Below, in pieces: positions 17,951 to 27,454 of a stretch of DNA of 64,000 nucleotides (position 1 is the first letter of the stretch; each line of letters begins with the position of its first letter). The notes under the pieces were generated by a model. The model saw only the letters and a program-made list of their open reading frames with translations. It made no database searches and was not told where the DNA came from. This DNA is from Microbulbifer taiwanensis (lineage in GTDB: Bacteria; Pseudomonadota; Gammaproteobacteria; Pseudomonadales; Cellvibrionaceae): the NCBI RefSeq assembly GCF_014904815.1, contig NZ_JACZFR010000017.1, positions 1 through 64,000 of the forward strand, read 5' to 3'. A program made the position numbers and the translations under genes.

Positions 17951-19810
17951 CTATTTATCAAATTCGTCCAGGCTATGGCCCTGCATGGCGCGCTTGATGG
18001 ACGCATCCATGCGGCGTGCGGCGAAGGGCTCGGACAGCTGGTTGAGCGTCTCCATACGCCTGCGAACTTCCTCCACATCGCCGCCGTTATGAGCCAGGCG
18101 CAGGGCCTCCATGGCTCTTTCCAGCTGGTTCAGCTCCTGCTCTTCCAGCAATTCGGCGCCATTTTCCTTGAGCGCCGCCAGCAGACTCTCCAGGGTGCGC
18201 TCCGCCTCCACCTGGGCCTCGCGCAGGGCGCGCGCGGCAATATCCTCTTCCGCGTGGGCGTAGGACTCCTGCAGCATGCGCGCTATGTCTTTGTCCTCCA
18301 GGCCATAGGATGGCTTGACGGTGATATCGGCGCTGACACCGCTGCTCTTCTCCATCGCCGTCACCGACAGCAGGCCGTCCGCATCCACCTGGAAGGTCAC
18401 GCGAATATGGGCCGCGCCGGCCACCATCGGCGGTATGCCGCGCAGCTCGAAACGCGCCAGGGAGCGGCAGTCTTTGACCAGCTCGCGCTCGCCCTGCACC
18501 ACATGAATCGCCATGGCCGTCTGGCCATCCTTGAAGGTGGTGAATTCCTGCGCCTTGGCTACGGGAATGGTGGTGTTGCGCGCGATCAGCTTCTCGGTGA
18601 GCCCGCCCATGGTCTCAATACCCAGGGACAGGGGAATGACGTCCAGCAGCAGCAGGTCCTCGCCGGTCTTGTTGCCCACCAGCTGATCCGCCTGCAGCGC
18701 CGCGCCTATGGCGACCACCTGGTCCGGGTCTATATCGGCCTGGGGAGCGCGGCCGAAATACGCCTCCACCCGCTCGCGTACACGCAGGGTACGGGTGGAA
18801 CCGCCCACCAGAACCACTTCCTGCACTTCGTCGACGGGCAGGCCGGCGTCGCGCAGGGCGCGCTTGCAGGCCCGCAGAGTCTTGTCGATCAGCGGATCCA
18901 GCAGTTCTGCCATACCGGTGCGGTCCAGGGTACCGCGCCAGTCGCCGTGGCTGACTTCCACCTGCTCGCGCTGCGCCAGGGTCTCCTTGGCCGCACAGGC
19001 GCTGTCCAGCAGCGCGCGCTGGGTCGCCACATCGAGATCGGTGCCCAGGCCCGCCTGCCCGGCCATCCAGCCGGCGATGGCGCGGTCGAAGTCATCGCCG
19101 CCGAGGGCGGTGTCGCCGCCGGTGGAGAGCACCTCGAAGACGCCGCGGGACAGTCGCAGTATCGAGATATCGAAGGTGCCACCGCCGAGGTCGTAAACCG
19201 CTATCACGCCTTCCTCGCCCTTATCCAGGCCGTAGGCCACCGCGGCCGCGGTGGGCTCGTTCAACAGGCGCAACACCTTGAGCCCGGCCAGTTGCGCGGC
19301 GTCCTTGGTGGCCTGGCGCTGGGCCTCGTCGAAATAGGCCGGTACCGTGATCACGGCGCCGTCCAGCTCGCCACCGAGGGCCTCGCGACCGCGCCGCGCC
19401 AGTTCTTTCAGTATCTCCGCAGACACCTGCACCGGGTTCACCGGCCCGGCCGCGGTTTCAATCGCCGGCATGCCGCCGTCGCTGTCTGTAAATCTGTATG
19501 GCAACTGTTCGCCGAAGCTCTGCACATCGGCAATGCCGCGCCCCATCAGTCGCTTTACCGAGATCAGCGTGTTGTAGGGATCCTCCCCGGCACGAACGCG
19601 CGCTGCGGCGCCCACGGTGATTTCCGCTCCGCCGTAGTGCACCGCAGACGGCAGAATCACACTGCCGTCCTCCGCGGCTATGGCTTCCGCCGAACCGCTG
19701 CGCACGGTCGCCACCAGGGAGTTGGTGGTGCCCAGGTCTATGCCCACAGCGCGCTTGCGCTGGTGGGGTTCCGGAGTCTGACCGGGTTCGGAAATCTGCA
19801 GTAGTGCCAT
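17951..19810 (-). CDS. hscA: Fe-S protein assembly chaperone HscA
   Basis: A 619-residue Hsp70 of the ISC system that, with HscB, releases clusters from IscU. The ATPase domain has [26 protein letters not shown] and [10 protein letters not shown]. The substrate-binding domain includes [17 protein letters not shown] and [20 protein letters not shown]. The order hscB-hscA-fdx distinguishes it from DnaK. hscB and hscA are 2 bp apart. Confidence 0.97.
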   Translation of the reverse strand: MALLQISEPGQTPEPHQRKRAVGIDLGTTNSLVATVRSGSAEAIAAEDGSVILPSAVHYGGAEITVGAAARVRAGEDPYNTLISVKRLMGRGIADVQSFGEQLPYRFTDSDGGMPAIETAAGPVNPVQVSAEILKELARRGREALGGELDGAVITVPAYFDEAQRQATKDAAQLAGLKVLRLLNEPTAAAVAYGLDKGEEGVIAVYDLGGGTFDISILRLSRGVFEVLSTGGDTALGGDDFDRAIAGWMAGQAGLGTDLDVATQRALLDSACAAKETLAQREQVEVSHGDWRGTLDRTGMAELLDPLIDKTLRACKRALRDAGLPVDEVQEVVLVGGSTRTLRVRERVEAYFGRAPQADIDPDQVVAIGAALQADQLVGNKTGEDLLLLDVIPLSLGIETMGGLTEKLIARNTTIPVAKAQEFTTFKDGQTAMAIHVVQGERELVKDCRSLARFELRGIPPMVAGAAHIRVTFQVDADGLLSVTAMEKSSGVSADITVKPSYGLEDKDIARMLQESYAHAEEDIAARALREAQVEAERTLESLLAALKENGAELLEEQELNQLERAMEALRLAHNGGDVEEVRRRMETLNQLSEPFAARRMDASIKRAMQGHSLDEFDK

Positions 19811-19812
19811 TT

Positions 19813-20337
19813 TTAATCCAACAACTCTTCTTCCAGTTCTTCCACCTGCCGCTGCAGCTTGGTCAGGAACTGCAGCTTCAACAGGGAATCTTTGCCGGCC
19901 TCCAGGTCGCCCGTGGCGAAGACCTCGGCGAAATGTTTCTGTTCGCCGGTGAAGAGGCCGCGCACCTCGTCGCCCAGCTCGTCCAGCGCCGCCGCCGGGT
20001 CCGCCTCATCGCGCACTTCCTCGAGACGCTCCCGCAGCATCATCTGCTGCATCAGGAATTCCGCATCGGCGGTGGTCTGCTCGGGACTCACCTCGACGCC
20101 GGCCAACTTGAGCAGATAGCCGGCGCGCAATACCGGGTCGCGCAGGGTCGTGTGCGCTTCATTGATCTGCGCCGCATACTGCATCGCCAGCAGCTGCTCG
20201 CGCTCGGACTTTGACGCGTACTTGTCCGGATGGAATTCCCGCTGCAGCTGGCGATAGCGCTCAGCCATAGCGGCGCGGTCGATCTCAAACGCGGGCCTGA
20301 GACCGAATATTTCGAAATAGGTCTGTTGCAGTGACAT
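19813..20337 (-). CDS. hscB: Fe-S assembly J-domain co-chaperone HscB
   Basis: A 174-residue J-domain protein that brings IscU to HscA. The HPD motif is in [12 protein letters not shown]-terminal three-helix IscU-binding domain has [16 protein letters not shown]. The ATG at [13 protein letters not shown] is chosen; an in-frame ATG two codons upstream is equally possible. Length agrees with the family (about 171 aa). Confidence 0.95.
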   Translation of the reverse strand: MSLQQTYFEIFGLRPAFEIDRAAMAERYRQLQREFHPDKYASKSEREQLLAMQYAAQINEAHTTLRDPVLRAGYLLKLAGVEVSPEQTTADAEFLMQQMMLRERLEEVRDEADPAAALDELGDEVRGLFTGEQKHFAEVFATGDLEAGKDSLLKLQFLTKLQRQVEELEEELLD

Positions 20338-20349
20338 ATTCATTCGCCC

Positions 20350-20420
20350 GGGCGAACACAAGGTTCGCCCCTACACTGCGGGCTGTGCCCGCGCCCACTC
20401 CCCCGCAAGCGGGGGGAGTG
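20350..20420. repeat. REP-like repeats between hscB and iscA
   Basis: Three palindromes in a row: GGGCGAAC-ACAAG-GTTCGCCC (20350-20370), GCGGGCTGTGCCCGC (20378-20392) and CACTCCCCCGCAAGCGGGGG (from 20396). They split the isc operon between iscA and hscB. Confidence 0.7.
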
Positions 20421-20485
20421 GGGGATGGAGATATTAAAAAGGCCGGCATGCGCGACGCACCCGGCCTCTCTGTGGCGAGCTGTAA

Positions 20486-20809
20486 TCAGACGTGGAAGCT
20501 TTCGCCGCAACCGCACTCGTTCTTCACGTTCGGGTTGGTAAAGGCGAAGCCCTCGTTCAGCCCCTCCTTGACGAAATCCAGTTCGGTGCCGTCCAGGTAG
20601 GCGAGACTCTTGGGATCCACCACCAGCTTTACGCCATTCTGCTCGAAGACCACATCCTCGGCTTCCGCCTCGTCGACAAACTCGAGCACATAGGAGAGAC
20701 CGGAACAGCCGGCGGTCTTCACCCCCACACGGATACCGATTCCCTTGCCGCGGCTTTCGAGCTGGCGCCGGATATGTGCCTGCGCCGCTTCTGTCATGGT
20801 AATCGCCAT
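20486..20809 (-). CDS. iscA: Iron-sulfur cluster carrier IscA
   Basis: A 107-residue A-type carrier that delivers Fe-S clusters to apo-proteins. The three ligand cysteines, Cys35 (TAGCSG) and Cys99/Cys101 (NECGCGESF), are at the E. coli positions. It follows iscU by 26 bp. Confidence 0.96.
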   Translation of the reverse strand: MAITMTEAAQAHIRRQLESRGKGIGIRVGVKTAGCSGLSYVLEFVDEAEAEDVVFEQNGVKLVVDPKSLAYLDGTELDFVKEGLNEGFAFTNPNVKNECGCGESFHV

Positions 20810-20835
20810 AACATACCCCTTACTGCTCAGTGGGT

Positions 20836-21255
20836 TTAACCGGCCGCCTTTTCCTCGGCAGCCTCACCGGCATCCTGACCGCGCTTCTCGCGGATATTCT
20901 TCACCGCCGCCTTGATGGCGTCCTCCGCCAATACCGAACAGTGGATCTTCACCGGCGGCAGCGCCAGCTCCTCGGCAATGGCGGTGTTCTTGATCTGCTC
21001 TGCCTCGTCGATGGTTTTGCCCTTGACCCACTCGGTGAGCAGGGAGCTGGAGGCGATGGCGGATCCACAACCGTAGGTCTTGAACTTGGCATCCTCGATT
21101 ACGCCATTGTCGTTGACCTGGATTTGCAGACGCATCACGTCGCCACAGGCGGGCGCACCCACCATGCCGGTGCCCACGTTGTCCGCCTTGTCGTCCAGGC
21201 GGCCGACGTTGCGGGGATGTTCATAGTGGTCGATTACTTTATCGCTATAGGCCAT
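20836..21255 (-). CDS. iscU: Iron-sulfur cluster scaffold IscU
   Basis: A 139-residue scaffold on which IscS-derived sulfur and iron are assembled. The ligands Cys37 (GAPACGD), Cys63 (YGCGSA) and Cys106 (IHCSVLA) and the HscA-binding LPPVK motif (99-103) are all at canonical positions. The C-terminus has a charged Ala/Glu-rich tail ([14 protein letters not shown]) beyond the usual ~128 residues. Confidence 0.97.
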   Translation of the reverse strand: MAYSDKVIDHYEHPRNVGRLDDKADNVGTGMVGAPACGDVMRLQIQVNDNGVIEDAKFKTYGCGSAIASSSLLTEWVKGKTIDEAEQIKNTAIAEELALPPVKIHCSVLAEDAIKAAVKNIREKRGQDAGEAAEEKAAG

Positions 21256-21290
21256 GACTGAAATCTCCTAAATCTTCTCGCACGTCGGGC

Positions 21291-22511
21291 TTAGTGGGCC
21301 GCCCATTCAATGGTATTGAGATCGATGCCGTCTTTGTACATATCCCACAGGGGCGACAGCTCGCGCAGTTTTTCCACCGCCTTGCGCACTTCCGCCGCGG
21401 CCGTATCCACGTCCTGCTCGCTGGTAAAACGGCCGAAACTGAAACGCAGGGAGCTGTGGGCCAGCTCGTCGTTCACACCCAGCGCTCGCAGTACATAGCT
21501 GGGCTCGAGGCTGGCAGAGGTACAGGCGGAGCCGGAGGAAATCGCCAGGTCCCGCAGGGACATGATCAGGCTCTCTCCCTCGACGAAGGCAAAGCTCACG
21601 TTCAGGTTACCGGGCACGCGCTGCTCGACGGAACCGTTGATATGCACCTCTTCCATATCCTTGATCTGGCCCCAGAAGCGATCGCGCAGTCCGAGCAAAC
21701 GCTCGGATTCCGCCGCCATCTCTTCCTTGGCGATACGGAAGGCCTCACCCATACCGACGATCTGGTGAGTCGGCAGGGTGCCAGAGCGCATACCGCGCTC
21801 GTGGCCGCCACCGTGTATCTGCGCCTCGATACGCACCCGCGGCTTGCGGCGCACATAGAGTGCACCAATACCTTTGGGACCGTAGACCTTGTGGGCGGAA
21901 AAGGACATCAGGTCCACTTTCAGCTCTGCCAGGTCGATCGGCAGCTTGCCGGCGCTCTGGGCTGCGTCCACATGGAAGATCACCTTACGCGAGCGACACA
22001 GTTCGCCGATCGCGGCGATATCGTTGACCACGCCAATTTCGTTGTTGACGTGCATCAGGCTCACCAGGATGGTGTCCTCGCGCAACGCTTCCTCTACCTG
22101 CTCCGGATAGACGATGCCGTCTTCCCGCGGATTCAGGTAGGTGACCTCGAAACCCTCGCGCTCCAGCTGGCGACAGGTATCCAGCACCGCCTTGTGCTCG
22201 ATCTTGGAGGTTATGATGTGCTTGCCCCTACCCTGGTAGAAGTGGGCAGCGCCCTTGATGGCCAGGTTGTCGGACTCGGTGGCGCCGCTGGTCCAGACAA
22301 TCTCGCGCGGATCGGCATTGACCAACTCGGCGACATTGCGGCGCGCTTCTTCCACAGCCTCTTCCGCCTTCCAGCCGAACAGGTGCGAGCGCGACGCCGG
22401 GTTGCCGAAATTGCCCTCCATCGTCAGGAGCGAAGCCATTGTGGCGGCGACGCGCGGGTCAACCGGGCAGGTGGCCGAGTAATCCAGGTAGATGGGAAGC
22501 TTCATAGTCAT
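21291..22511 (-). CDS. iscS: Cysteine desulfurase IscS
   Basis: A 406-residue PLP enzyme that takes sulfur from cysteine for Fe-S clusters and tRNA thiolation. The PLP lysine is in [12 protein letters not shown]. The persulfide Cys lies in [21 protein letters not shown]. The usual N-terminus is [20 protein letters not shown]. Here an ATG two codons earlier (MTMKLP) has the better-placed GGAA Shine-Dalgarno, so it is used; the second ATG is an alternative. Confidence 0.97.
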   Translation of the reverse strand: MTMKLPIYLDYSATCPVDPRVAATMASLLTMEGNFGNPASRSHLFGWKAEEAVEEARRNVAELVNADPREIVWTSGATESDNLAIKGAAHFYQGRGKHIITSKIEHKAVLDTCRQLEREGFEVTYLNPREDGIVYPEQVEEALREDTILVSLMHVNNEIGVVNDIAAIGELCRSRKVIFHVDAAQSAGKLPIDLAELKVDLMSFSAHKVYGPKGIGALYVRRKPRVRIEAQIHGGGHERGMRSGTLPTHQIVGMGEAFRIAKEEMAAESERLLGLRDRFWGQIKDMEEVHINGSVEQRVPGNLNVSFAFVEGESLIMSLRDLAISSGSACTSASLEPSYVLRALGVNDELAHSSLRFSFGRFTSEQDVDTAAAEVRKAVEKLRELSPLWDMYKDGIDLNTIEWAAH

Positions 22512-22586
22512 ACCGTTTCCGCTCAGTAACTCTTTAACTCTTGATAGATCTGGCTGCCAAATCTTACGACTGCGCTTTTGCGACAG

Positions 22587-23063
22587 TTACAGGCCGCCGA
22601 TCACGGCGACTCGTTCTTCCGGCGCCTCGCGCAAACCCTGCCGACGCGCCACTTCCTGCACTTCCGCCCGCGCCACCAGGTTGGCGAGGCTGATGCCGCT
22701 GAGGAAATTGTGAATCTGTTCGCTCAGGTCGGACCACAGGTAGTGGGTCAGGCACTGTTCGCCGTTGGCACAGTCGGCATTGCCACCGCAGCTGGTGGCG
22801 TCGACGGACTCGTTGACCGCATCGACAATCTGCGCGACGAAGATGTCGTCGCCATCCCGCGCCAGCCGGTAGCCACCGCCGGGACCGCGCACACTGGAGA
22901 CCAGGCCGGACTGGCGCAGGCGGGAGAACAGCTGCTCCAGGTAGGAAAGGGAGATACCCTGGCGCTTGGAGATATCCGCCAGGCTGATAGGGCCGCGATC
23001 TGCATGCAGTGCCAGATCCAGCATTGCCGTGACCGCATAGCGGCCTTTGGTTGTCAAACGCAT
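22587..23063 (-). CDS. iscR: Fe-S cluster-responsive transcriptional regulator IscR
   Basis: A 158-residue Rrf2-family regulator that represses the isc operon when it carries a [2Fe-2S] cluster. A winged helix is visible ([18 protein letters not shown] ... [30 protein letters not shown]). The ligands Cys92, Cys98, Cys104 ([14 protein letters not shown]) and His107 match E. coli IscR. A type 1-like IscR box overlaps its promoter, so autoregulation is likely. Confidence 0.97.
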   Translation of the reverse strand: MRLTTKGRYAVTAMLDLALHADRGPISLADISKRQGISLSYLEQLFSRLRQSGLVSSVRGPGGGYRLARDGDDIFVAQIVDAVNESVDATSCGGNADCANGEQCLTHYLWSDLSEQIHNFLSGISLANLVARAEVQEVARRQGLREAPEERVAVIGGL

Positions 23064-23106
23064 ATCAGCTCCCGACTGATCTACAGCCCTTTTCTATCGG
23101 GGCGCG

Positions 23107-23139
23107 AGTATGGAATAACCCAGCAACTCAGTCAAGTAT
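23107..23139 (-). promoter_or_regulatory. isc operon promoter with type 1-like IscR box
   Basis: On the minus strand TTGACT (23130-23135) and CATACT (23107-23112) are separated by 17 bp, a good sigma70 promoter. The 25 bp at 23115-23139 start ATACTTGACT and end GGTTAT. The first half fits the type 1 IscR consensus (ATASYYGACT) fully; the second half fits partly. Confidence 0.7.
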
Positions 23140-23156
23140 ATAACCCAGCAGCATGG

Positions 23157-23319
23157 TCGGAAATGCGGAATGCGGAATGCGGAATGCGGAATGCGGAGCA
23201 AGATGCCCGCACTTCGTCCGCTACCAAATCCCTATTTCTGGCGTTCAGGCGCGATCTCTGATCCCCACGGCACGCACCGGGTCAAATCGCGTATTCCGCA
23301 TTCATCATTCCGCATTAAC
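23157..23319. repeat. TGCGGAATG-type repeat, copy 2 (trmJ-iscR), with heptamer array
   Basis: Five tandem AATGCGG heptamers (23162-23196) form the left end. The right end is ATTCATCATTCCGCATTAAC. On the minus strand the element begins with the trmJ stop codon (TAA-TGCGGAATG). Confidence 0.8.
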
Positions 23320-24109
23320 CACCCGGCCTCCCCTTGCCGCCGGCCTTGTGTATATAGTTCTGGATGGCAGTAAGCCAGCCGCGCAGTATCCCCAGCTCCA
23401 TATCGTCCGGACGTACGCGACTGAACAGTCGACGCAGACGGGTCATTGTCTGGCGCGGGTTGTCCGGGTCGATAAAACCCAGCTCCCCCAGCGCCTGCTG
23501 CAGGTGATCGAAGTAGAGTTCCATATCGCTGGCCTTGGCCGGCGGCCTGTCCCAGTCGGCGTAGCTCAGTTCCGCACCCTTTTCCGCTTCCAGCGCCGCG
23601 ACCCGAACCTCATAGGCAAGCACCTGTACCGCAGTGGCCAGGTTCAGGGAGCTGTAATCCGGATTGGCCGGGATATGCACGTGGAAGTTGCACGCCTGCA
23701 GCTCTTCGTTGGTCAGGCCGCGATCCTCGCGCCCGAACACCAGTGCCACGGGATGACTCGGCGCCTCGGCCACCGCCCGCTCACCGCACTGCCGTGGCGT
23801 GAGCAGCGGCCAGGGAATGCGTCGCTCGCGCGCGCTGGTGGCAACCACCAGGCCGCAGTCGGCAACGGCCTCTTCCAGGGTATCCACAACCACCACTTTA
23901 TCCAGCAGGTCGGCGGCACCGGCGGCGCGCCACACCGCATTGGCTGCGGGGAACTCCCGCGGCGCAACCAGGTACAGCTGGCTCAACCCCATATTTTTCA
24001 GGGCGCGCGCGGCACCGCCGATGTTACCGGGGTGCGCGCTGTTCACCAGCACCACGCGGACATTGTCGAGGGCGGCGAGGGGCGAACTGTGTTGGGGAGA
24101 CTTGGCCAT
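23315..24109 (-). CDS. trmJ: tRNA (cytidine/uridine-2'-O-)-methyltransferase TrmJ
   Basis: A 264-residue SPOUT methyltransferase that 2'-O-methylates position 32 of tRNAs. The N-terminal catalytic domain has VVLVNSAHPGNIGGAARALKNMG, ALVFGREDRGLTNEEL and the knot-forming ANPDYSSLNLATAVQVLAYE. The C-terminal dimerisation extension is present. It lies upstream of iscR, as in many gammaproteobacteria, and is divergent from suhB. Confidence 0.95.
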   Translation of the reverse strand: MAKSPQHSSPLAALDNVRVVLVNSAHPGNIGGAARALKNMGLSQLYLVAPREFPAANAVWRAAGAADLLDKVVVVDTLEEAVADCGLVVATSARERRIPWPLLTPRQCGERAVAEAPSHPVALVFGREDRGLTNEELQACNFHVHIPANPDYSSLNLATAVQVLAYEVRVAALEAEKGAELSYADWDRPPAKASDMELYFDHLQQALGELGFIDPDNPRQTMTRLRRLFSRVRPDDMELGILRGWLTAIQNYIHKAGGKGRPGG

Positions 24110-24237
24110 ACTGTATGAATGCGTTGAGGATTCTGCGGGCGCGCGAGTGTAGCAAAAATGTGCGGGAATCCCTACAATCGCCGCGTCCGGCCAGCCCGGG
24201 TCTGCTTTTTAATCCCTTCAACGAGTGCGGAATAGTT

Positions 24238-25041
24238 ATGGAACCCATGCTGAATATTGCCCTGCGCGCGGCGCGCAAGGCCGGTGAACTGATTGAACGA
24301 GCCTGGGAGCGCGGCGATCTGGCCAAATTCGAGGAGAAGGCGCGCAACGATTTCGTCACTGAAGTGGACAGGGCCAGCGAGCAGGAGATCATCTACCACC
24401 TGCGCAAAGCCTACCCCAAGCACAGCATTCGCGCCGAAGAGAGTGGCCTGCAGGAAGGCGCCGAGCCGGACTACGAGTGGATCATCGATCCCCTGGACGG
24501 CACCACCAACTTTATCCACGGCGTGCCCCAATTCGCAGTCTCCATCGCCTGCCGCTATCGCGGCCGCATCGAGCACGCGGTGGTACTGGATCCGATCAAG
24601 CGCGAGGAGTTCACCGCCAGCCGCGGCCGCGGCGCGGCCCTGAACGGTCGCCGCATCCGTGTGTCCCCCCGGCAGAATATGCGCGGCGCCCTGATCGGTA
24701 CCGGCCTGCCCTTCAATGGTCCGGCTCTGGAAAATATCGACCCCTACCTGGCGGCACTGAAGGAGATCGCCGGCCAGACCGCCGGCATCCGCCGCCCGGG
24801 CGCGGCGGCGCTTGACCTGGCCTATGTGGCCGCCGGCCGCTTCGACGGATTCTGGGAAATGTACCTGAACACCTGGGATATCGCCGCCGGCGCACTGCTG
24901 GTGAAAGAGGCCGGCGGCCTGATCAGCGACTTCCGCGGCGGTGACGACTACCTGGATTCCGGCCACCTGGTCTGCGCCACTCCCAAGGTGTTCAAGCCGC
25001 TACTGCAGATTGTCGGCAGGCACCTTGGCAGCGTTCGCTGA
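24238..25041 (+). CDS. suhB: Inositol-1-monophosphatase family protein SuhB
   Basis: A 267-residue metal-dependent phosphatase; in E. coli SuhB also joins the rRNA antitermination complex. The metal-binding motifs EES (RAEESGL), DPLDGTTNFIHG and WDIAAGALLVKEAGG are all present. The start MEPMLNIALRAARKAGEL matches E. coli SuhB (MHPMLNIA...). It is divergently transcribed from trmJ with 128 bp between. Confidence 0.95.
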   Translation: MEPMLNIALRAARKAGELIERAWERGDLAKFEEKARNDFVTEVDRASEQEIIYHLRKAYPKHSIRAEESGLQEGAEPDYEWIIDPLDGTTNFIHGVPQFAVSIACRYRGRIEHAVVLDPIKREEFTASRGRGAALNGRRIRVSPRQNMRGALIGTGLPFNGPALENIDPYLAALKEIAGQTAGIRRPGAAALDLAYVAAGRFDGFWEMYLNTWDIAAGALLVKEAGGLISDFRGGDDYLDSGHLVCATPKVFKPLLQIVGRHLGSVR

Positions 25042-25046
25042 AGGGG

Positions 25047-25154
25047 GAGCGCCGAGTCCCAGCTCGGCATGCGGGCCGCAGGCCCGCTTGGGCGAACACA
25101 CGACTTATCCCTTGTACACCGTTCTTTCGTCATTCCGGCGCAGGCCGGAATGAC
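25047..25154. repeat. Palindromic repeats downstream of suhB
   Basis: CCGAGTCCCAGCTCGGCA (25047-25064, as near 17887), GCGGGCCGCAGGCCCGC (about 25070), and CGTCATTCCGGCGCAGGCCG (from 25128, as at 5379-5445). They fill the gap between the convergent suhB and cytochrome genes and may act in transcript ends. Confidence 0.65.
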
Positions 25155-25187
25155 AAGCCAATAAACACTTGATCTGCAGCAGGGTAT

Positions 25188-26432
25188 CTACAGTCCTTCC
25201 GGCTCTCCCCACAGCGGATCGTCCTCCGGCAGTGGCGATGTCAATGTGCCCAGGAAGGCGATCACCTGCCCCAGCTGTTCGTCACTCAATCCCAGGGGCA
25301 GGATATCGAAATGCGGCCTGCTGGGGTGCTGTTCGCGGTCGTAATAGGGCGGAGTGGGCGCGTTATAGTGGGCCAGCACCTGTTCCAGGGTGGCCAGCTG
25401 CCCGGCCTGCATATAGGGCGCCGTTTGCGCGATATTGCGCAGAGTCGGTGTCTTGAAAGCTCCCACCAGTTCCGGCCCCTGCCGCTTAAGGAAGCGCATC
25501 TCCGCGCAATCCCCCTGTCCCGCGTCACTCCAGCGGGACAGGCAGGTAAAGGCATCCTCCTCCAGCGCGGCCACACCGGCGTAGCGACCCAGATCGACCC
25601 GCGCCACATCCGGCTCCGGGGCACCGATATTGTGGAACTCGTAGTTGGTAAACAGTGGACCGTTGTGACAGCTGGCGCAGTTGCCCCGCCCCACAAACAG
25701 TCGCATTCCCGCCAACTCCTCCTCGCTCATCAGTGCAGCCAGGGCCTCACGGTCGCCACTATCGCGATGCAACTGGGCAACGAAACGATCGAAGCGCGCC
25801 GGGCGCAGCTGCAACCGCCGTTCGTAGGCCATGATCACCTTGCCCACCCGGCTCAGCACCCTGTCCCGCGCCGCCCGCCGTGCGTCGGACAACCTCCTGC
25901 CGGCCCTGGCCAGCCGGTCCAGGTCCCCGCTGTCACCGAACAATTGCCGATACTCACTCCGGTAGTGGCGGTGGATCACCCGCGCCACCGCCGCGCCATC
26001 GAGTCCGTGTTCACCGGGGTCGAGCAGGGGCCCCAGCGCCTGGGACCAGAGACTATCCTTGCGCCCATCCCAGAACAGCCAGGGGCTGTGACTGGCACCC
26101 AGAACCGTCGGCGCGTTGCGCCTGGTCATTTTCAGCCCAAGGGATCGAGGCAGGCCATCGGTGAAATACTTCTGCGGTTGATGGCAGCTGGCGCAGGACA
26201 CCCGCCCGTTGGCACTCAGGCGCGCGTCGAAAAACAGCCGGTGCCCCAGCGCCGCCGCGCGCGGGTCCTCCGCAACGGCGTTGTCCGGCGCCGCCGGCGG
26301 GGGTGGCAATGCGTCGAGGGAAAAGCGGCTCAGAAACAGGATATCCGCTTGGGTAAAGCGATAGGCGCTATCTTCGCTTGCGAACAACAACGAACACCAG
26401 AGCAGCAGCGGCAGCAATAACAGTCTTCTCAC
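25188..26432 (-). CDS. Di-haem cytochrome c peroxidase/MauG-type protein
   Basis: A 414-residue periplasmic protein with signal peptide (MRRLLLLPLLLWCSLLFAS) and two c-haem motifs, CASCH at residues 80-84 and 252-256. This is the arrangement of the bacterial CcpA/MauG family. The segments LGHRLFFDARLS, RRNAPTVLGASHSPWLFWDGR and GAFKTPTLRNIAQTAPYMQAGQLATLEQVLAHYN are family hallmarks. It may reduce hydrogen peroxide or oxidise a partner protein. It lies 9 bp after the YtkA/FixH-like gene and is probably co-transcribed with it. The substrate is not predictable from sequence. Confidence 0.88.
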   Translation of the reverse strand: MRRLLLLPLLLWCSLLFASEDSAYRFTQADILFLSRFSLDALPPPPAAPDNAVAEDPRAAALGHRLFFDARLSANGRVSCASCHQPQKYFTDGLPRSLGLKMTRRNAPTVLGASHSPWLFWDGRKDSLWSQALGPLLDPGEHGLDGAAVARVIHRHYRSEYRQLFGDSGDLDRLARAGRRLSDARRAARDRVLSRVGKVIMAYERRLQLRPARFDRFVAQLHRDSGDREALAALMSEEELAGMRLFVGRGNCASCHNGPLFTNYEFHNIGAPEPDVARVDLGRYAGVAALEEDAFTCLSRWSDAGQGDCAEMRFLKRQGPELVGAFKTPTLRNIAQTAPYMQAGQLATLEQVLAHYNAPTPPYYDREQHPSRPHFDILPLGLSDEQLGQVIAFLGTLTSPLPEDDPLWGEPEGL

Positions 26433-26441
26433 AGCCGACTC

Positions 26442-27368
26442 CTACAGGCGGATATTGAAGGTGACCGCGTCATCCAATGGCCCGGCTGCAATGTTGAAAG
26501 TCATTACCCACCAGCCGGTCATCTGGAACTTGACCCCCTGTACCCGGTAGACCCCGGGCGCAGACTCGGCGGTGACCCGCGGCTGGGTCGGCAGACCGTG
26601 CACATGGCCGGGCATATGTCCGACGATCTCCACCTCGGCACCGCTCAGCGGTGCGCCATTGACGTCCGACAATATCAGCTTCCAGTCGTGAATCTCGTTC
26701 AGCGGCACCCGCCCGGCCCCGGTTTCCGGCTCCACGTGGGCGAACACCGACAATTCGCGCGAGATCTGGAAACTGCGCAGATCGAGTTCGCCGGGAATAT
26801 TCTGGCCCTGGGCGGCGGGCACCGCGAGGGTCATATCCTCCGTCGGTGCCGAATCGCCGGTAGCGACATTCATATTCAGCTTGCTCGGGTGAACACTGCG
26901 AATCCGCGCATTGTGGCCGGACGTGAGTGGCATGCCCTCTTCCAGCTGCAGCGGTCCGGTGAGACGGATATGCGGCTGCCAGAGCTCGCGGTAACCACGC
27001 TCCAGCAGGGCCAGCGCCCGTTCGCGTTCGCCCTGGCTTCTCTCGCGCAGTTCCGCGGCCTGTTGTTGCCAGAGGGGGATTTCCTGCGCGAGCAGATCGA
27101 TGGTTTCACCAAGTGCCTCGCGCCCGTCGCCCGCCGGCAGGGAGCGCAGTTTAACCCGCAGTCGGTTCAGCTCCTTGCGCAGCGCGTTACTGTGCGCGGT
27201 GACAGATACGGATTCCGCCTGCAGCGCCCTGGCACTGTGCAGCAATTCGCCGCCGAGGGTCATCAGTGAGTTACTGGAGGACAAATCACCGGTTTCGGCA
27301 ACCGACAGGCAGGGGTACAGCAACAGAGTCGCTACCAGGCAGGCGCGACGAAAAAAGAACATTTGCAT
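26442..27368 (-). CDS. Exported protein with C-terminal YtkA/FixH-like domain
   Basis: A 308-residue protein with signal peptide (CLVATLLLYPCLSVAE), a helical, Arg/Glu-rich and probably coiled-coil middle (ALRKELNRLRVKLRS ... LLERGYRELW), and a C-terminal immunoglobulin-like YtkA/FixH-type domain. The domain shows LSGAEVEIVGHMPGHVHGLP, GVYRVQGVKFQMTGWWVMTFNI and AVTFNIRL. Such domains occur with copper or c-type cytochrome functions. The His/Met-rich HMPGHVHG could bind metal, which is inference. The neighbouring di-haem cytochrome gene follows by 9 bp. Confidence 0.65.
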   Translation of the reverse strand: MQMFFFRRACLVATLLLYPCLSVAETGDLSSSNSLMTLGGELLHSARALQAESVSVTAHSNALRKELNRLRVKLRSLPAGDGREALGETIDLLAQEIPLWQQQAAELRERSQGERERALALLERGYRELWQPHIRLTGPLQLEEGMPLTSGHNARIRSVHPSKLNMNVATGDSAPTEDMTLAVPAAQGQNIPGELDLRSFQISRELSVFAHVEPETGAGRVPLNEIHDWKLILSDVNGAPLSGAEVEIVGHMPGHVHGLPTQPRVTAESAPGVYRVQGVKFQMTGWWVMTFNIAAGPLDDAVTFNIRL

Positions 27369-27454
27369 AGGGTTTCCCCATTATTATTGTTATCTAACTG
27401 CACGAAAGCGGGCGCGGCACAGGGCCGCGCCCCAAGGCCTATTGACACTAGTCC

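Noticed and set aside
23162-23196. Heptamer tandem repeats considered as a CRISPR-like array
   Set aside because: The units are 7 bp, contiguous, without spacers, and belong to the TGCGGAATG repeat family.
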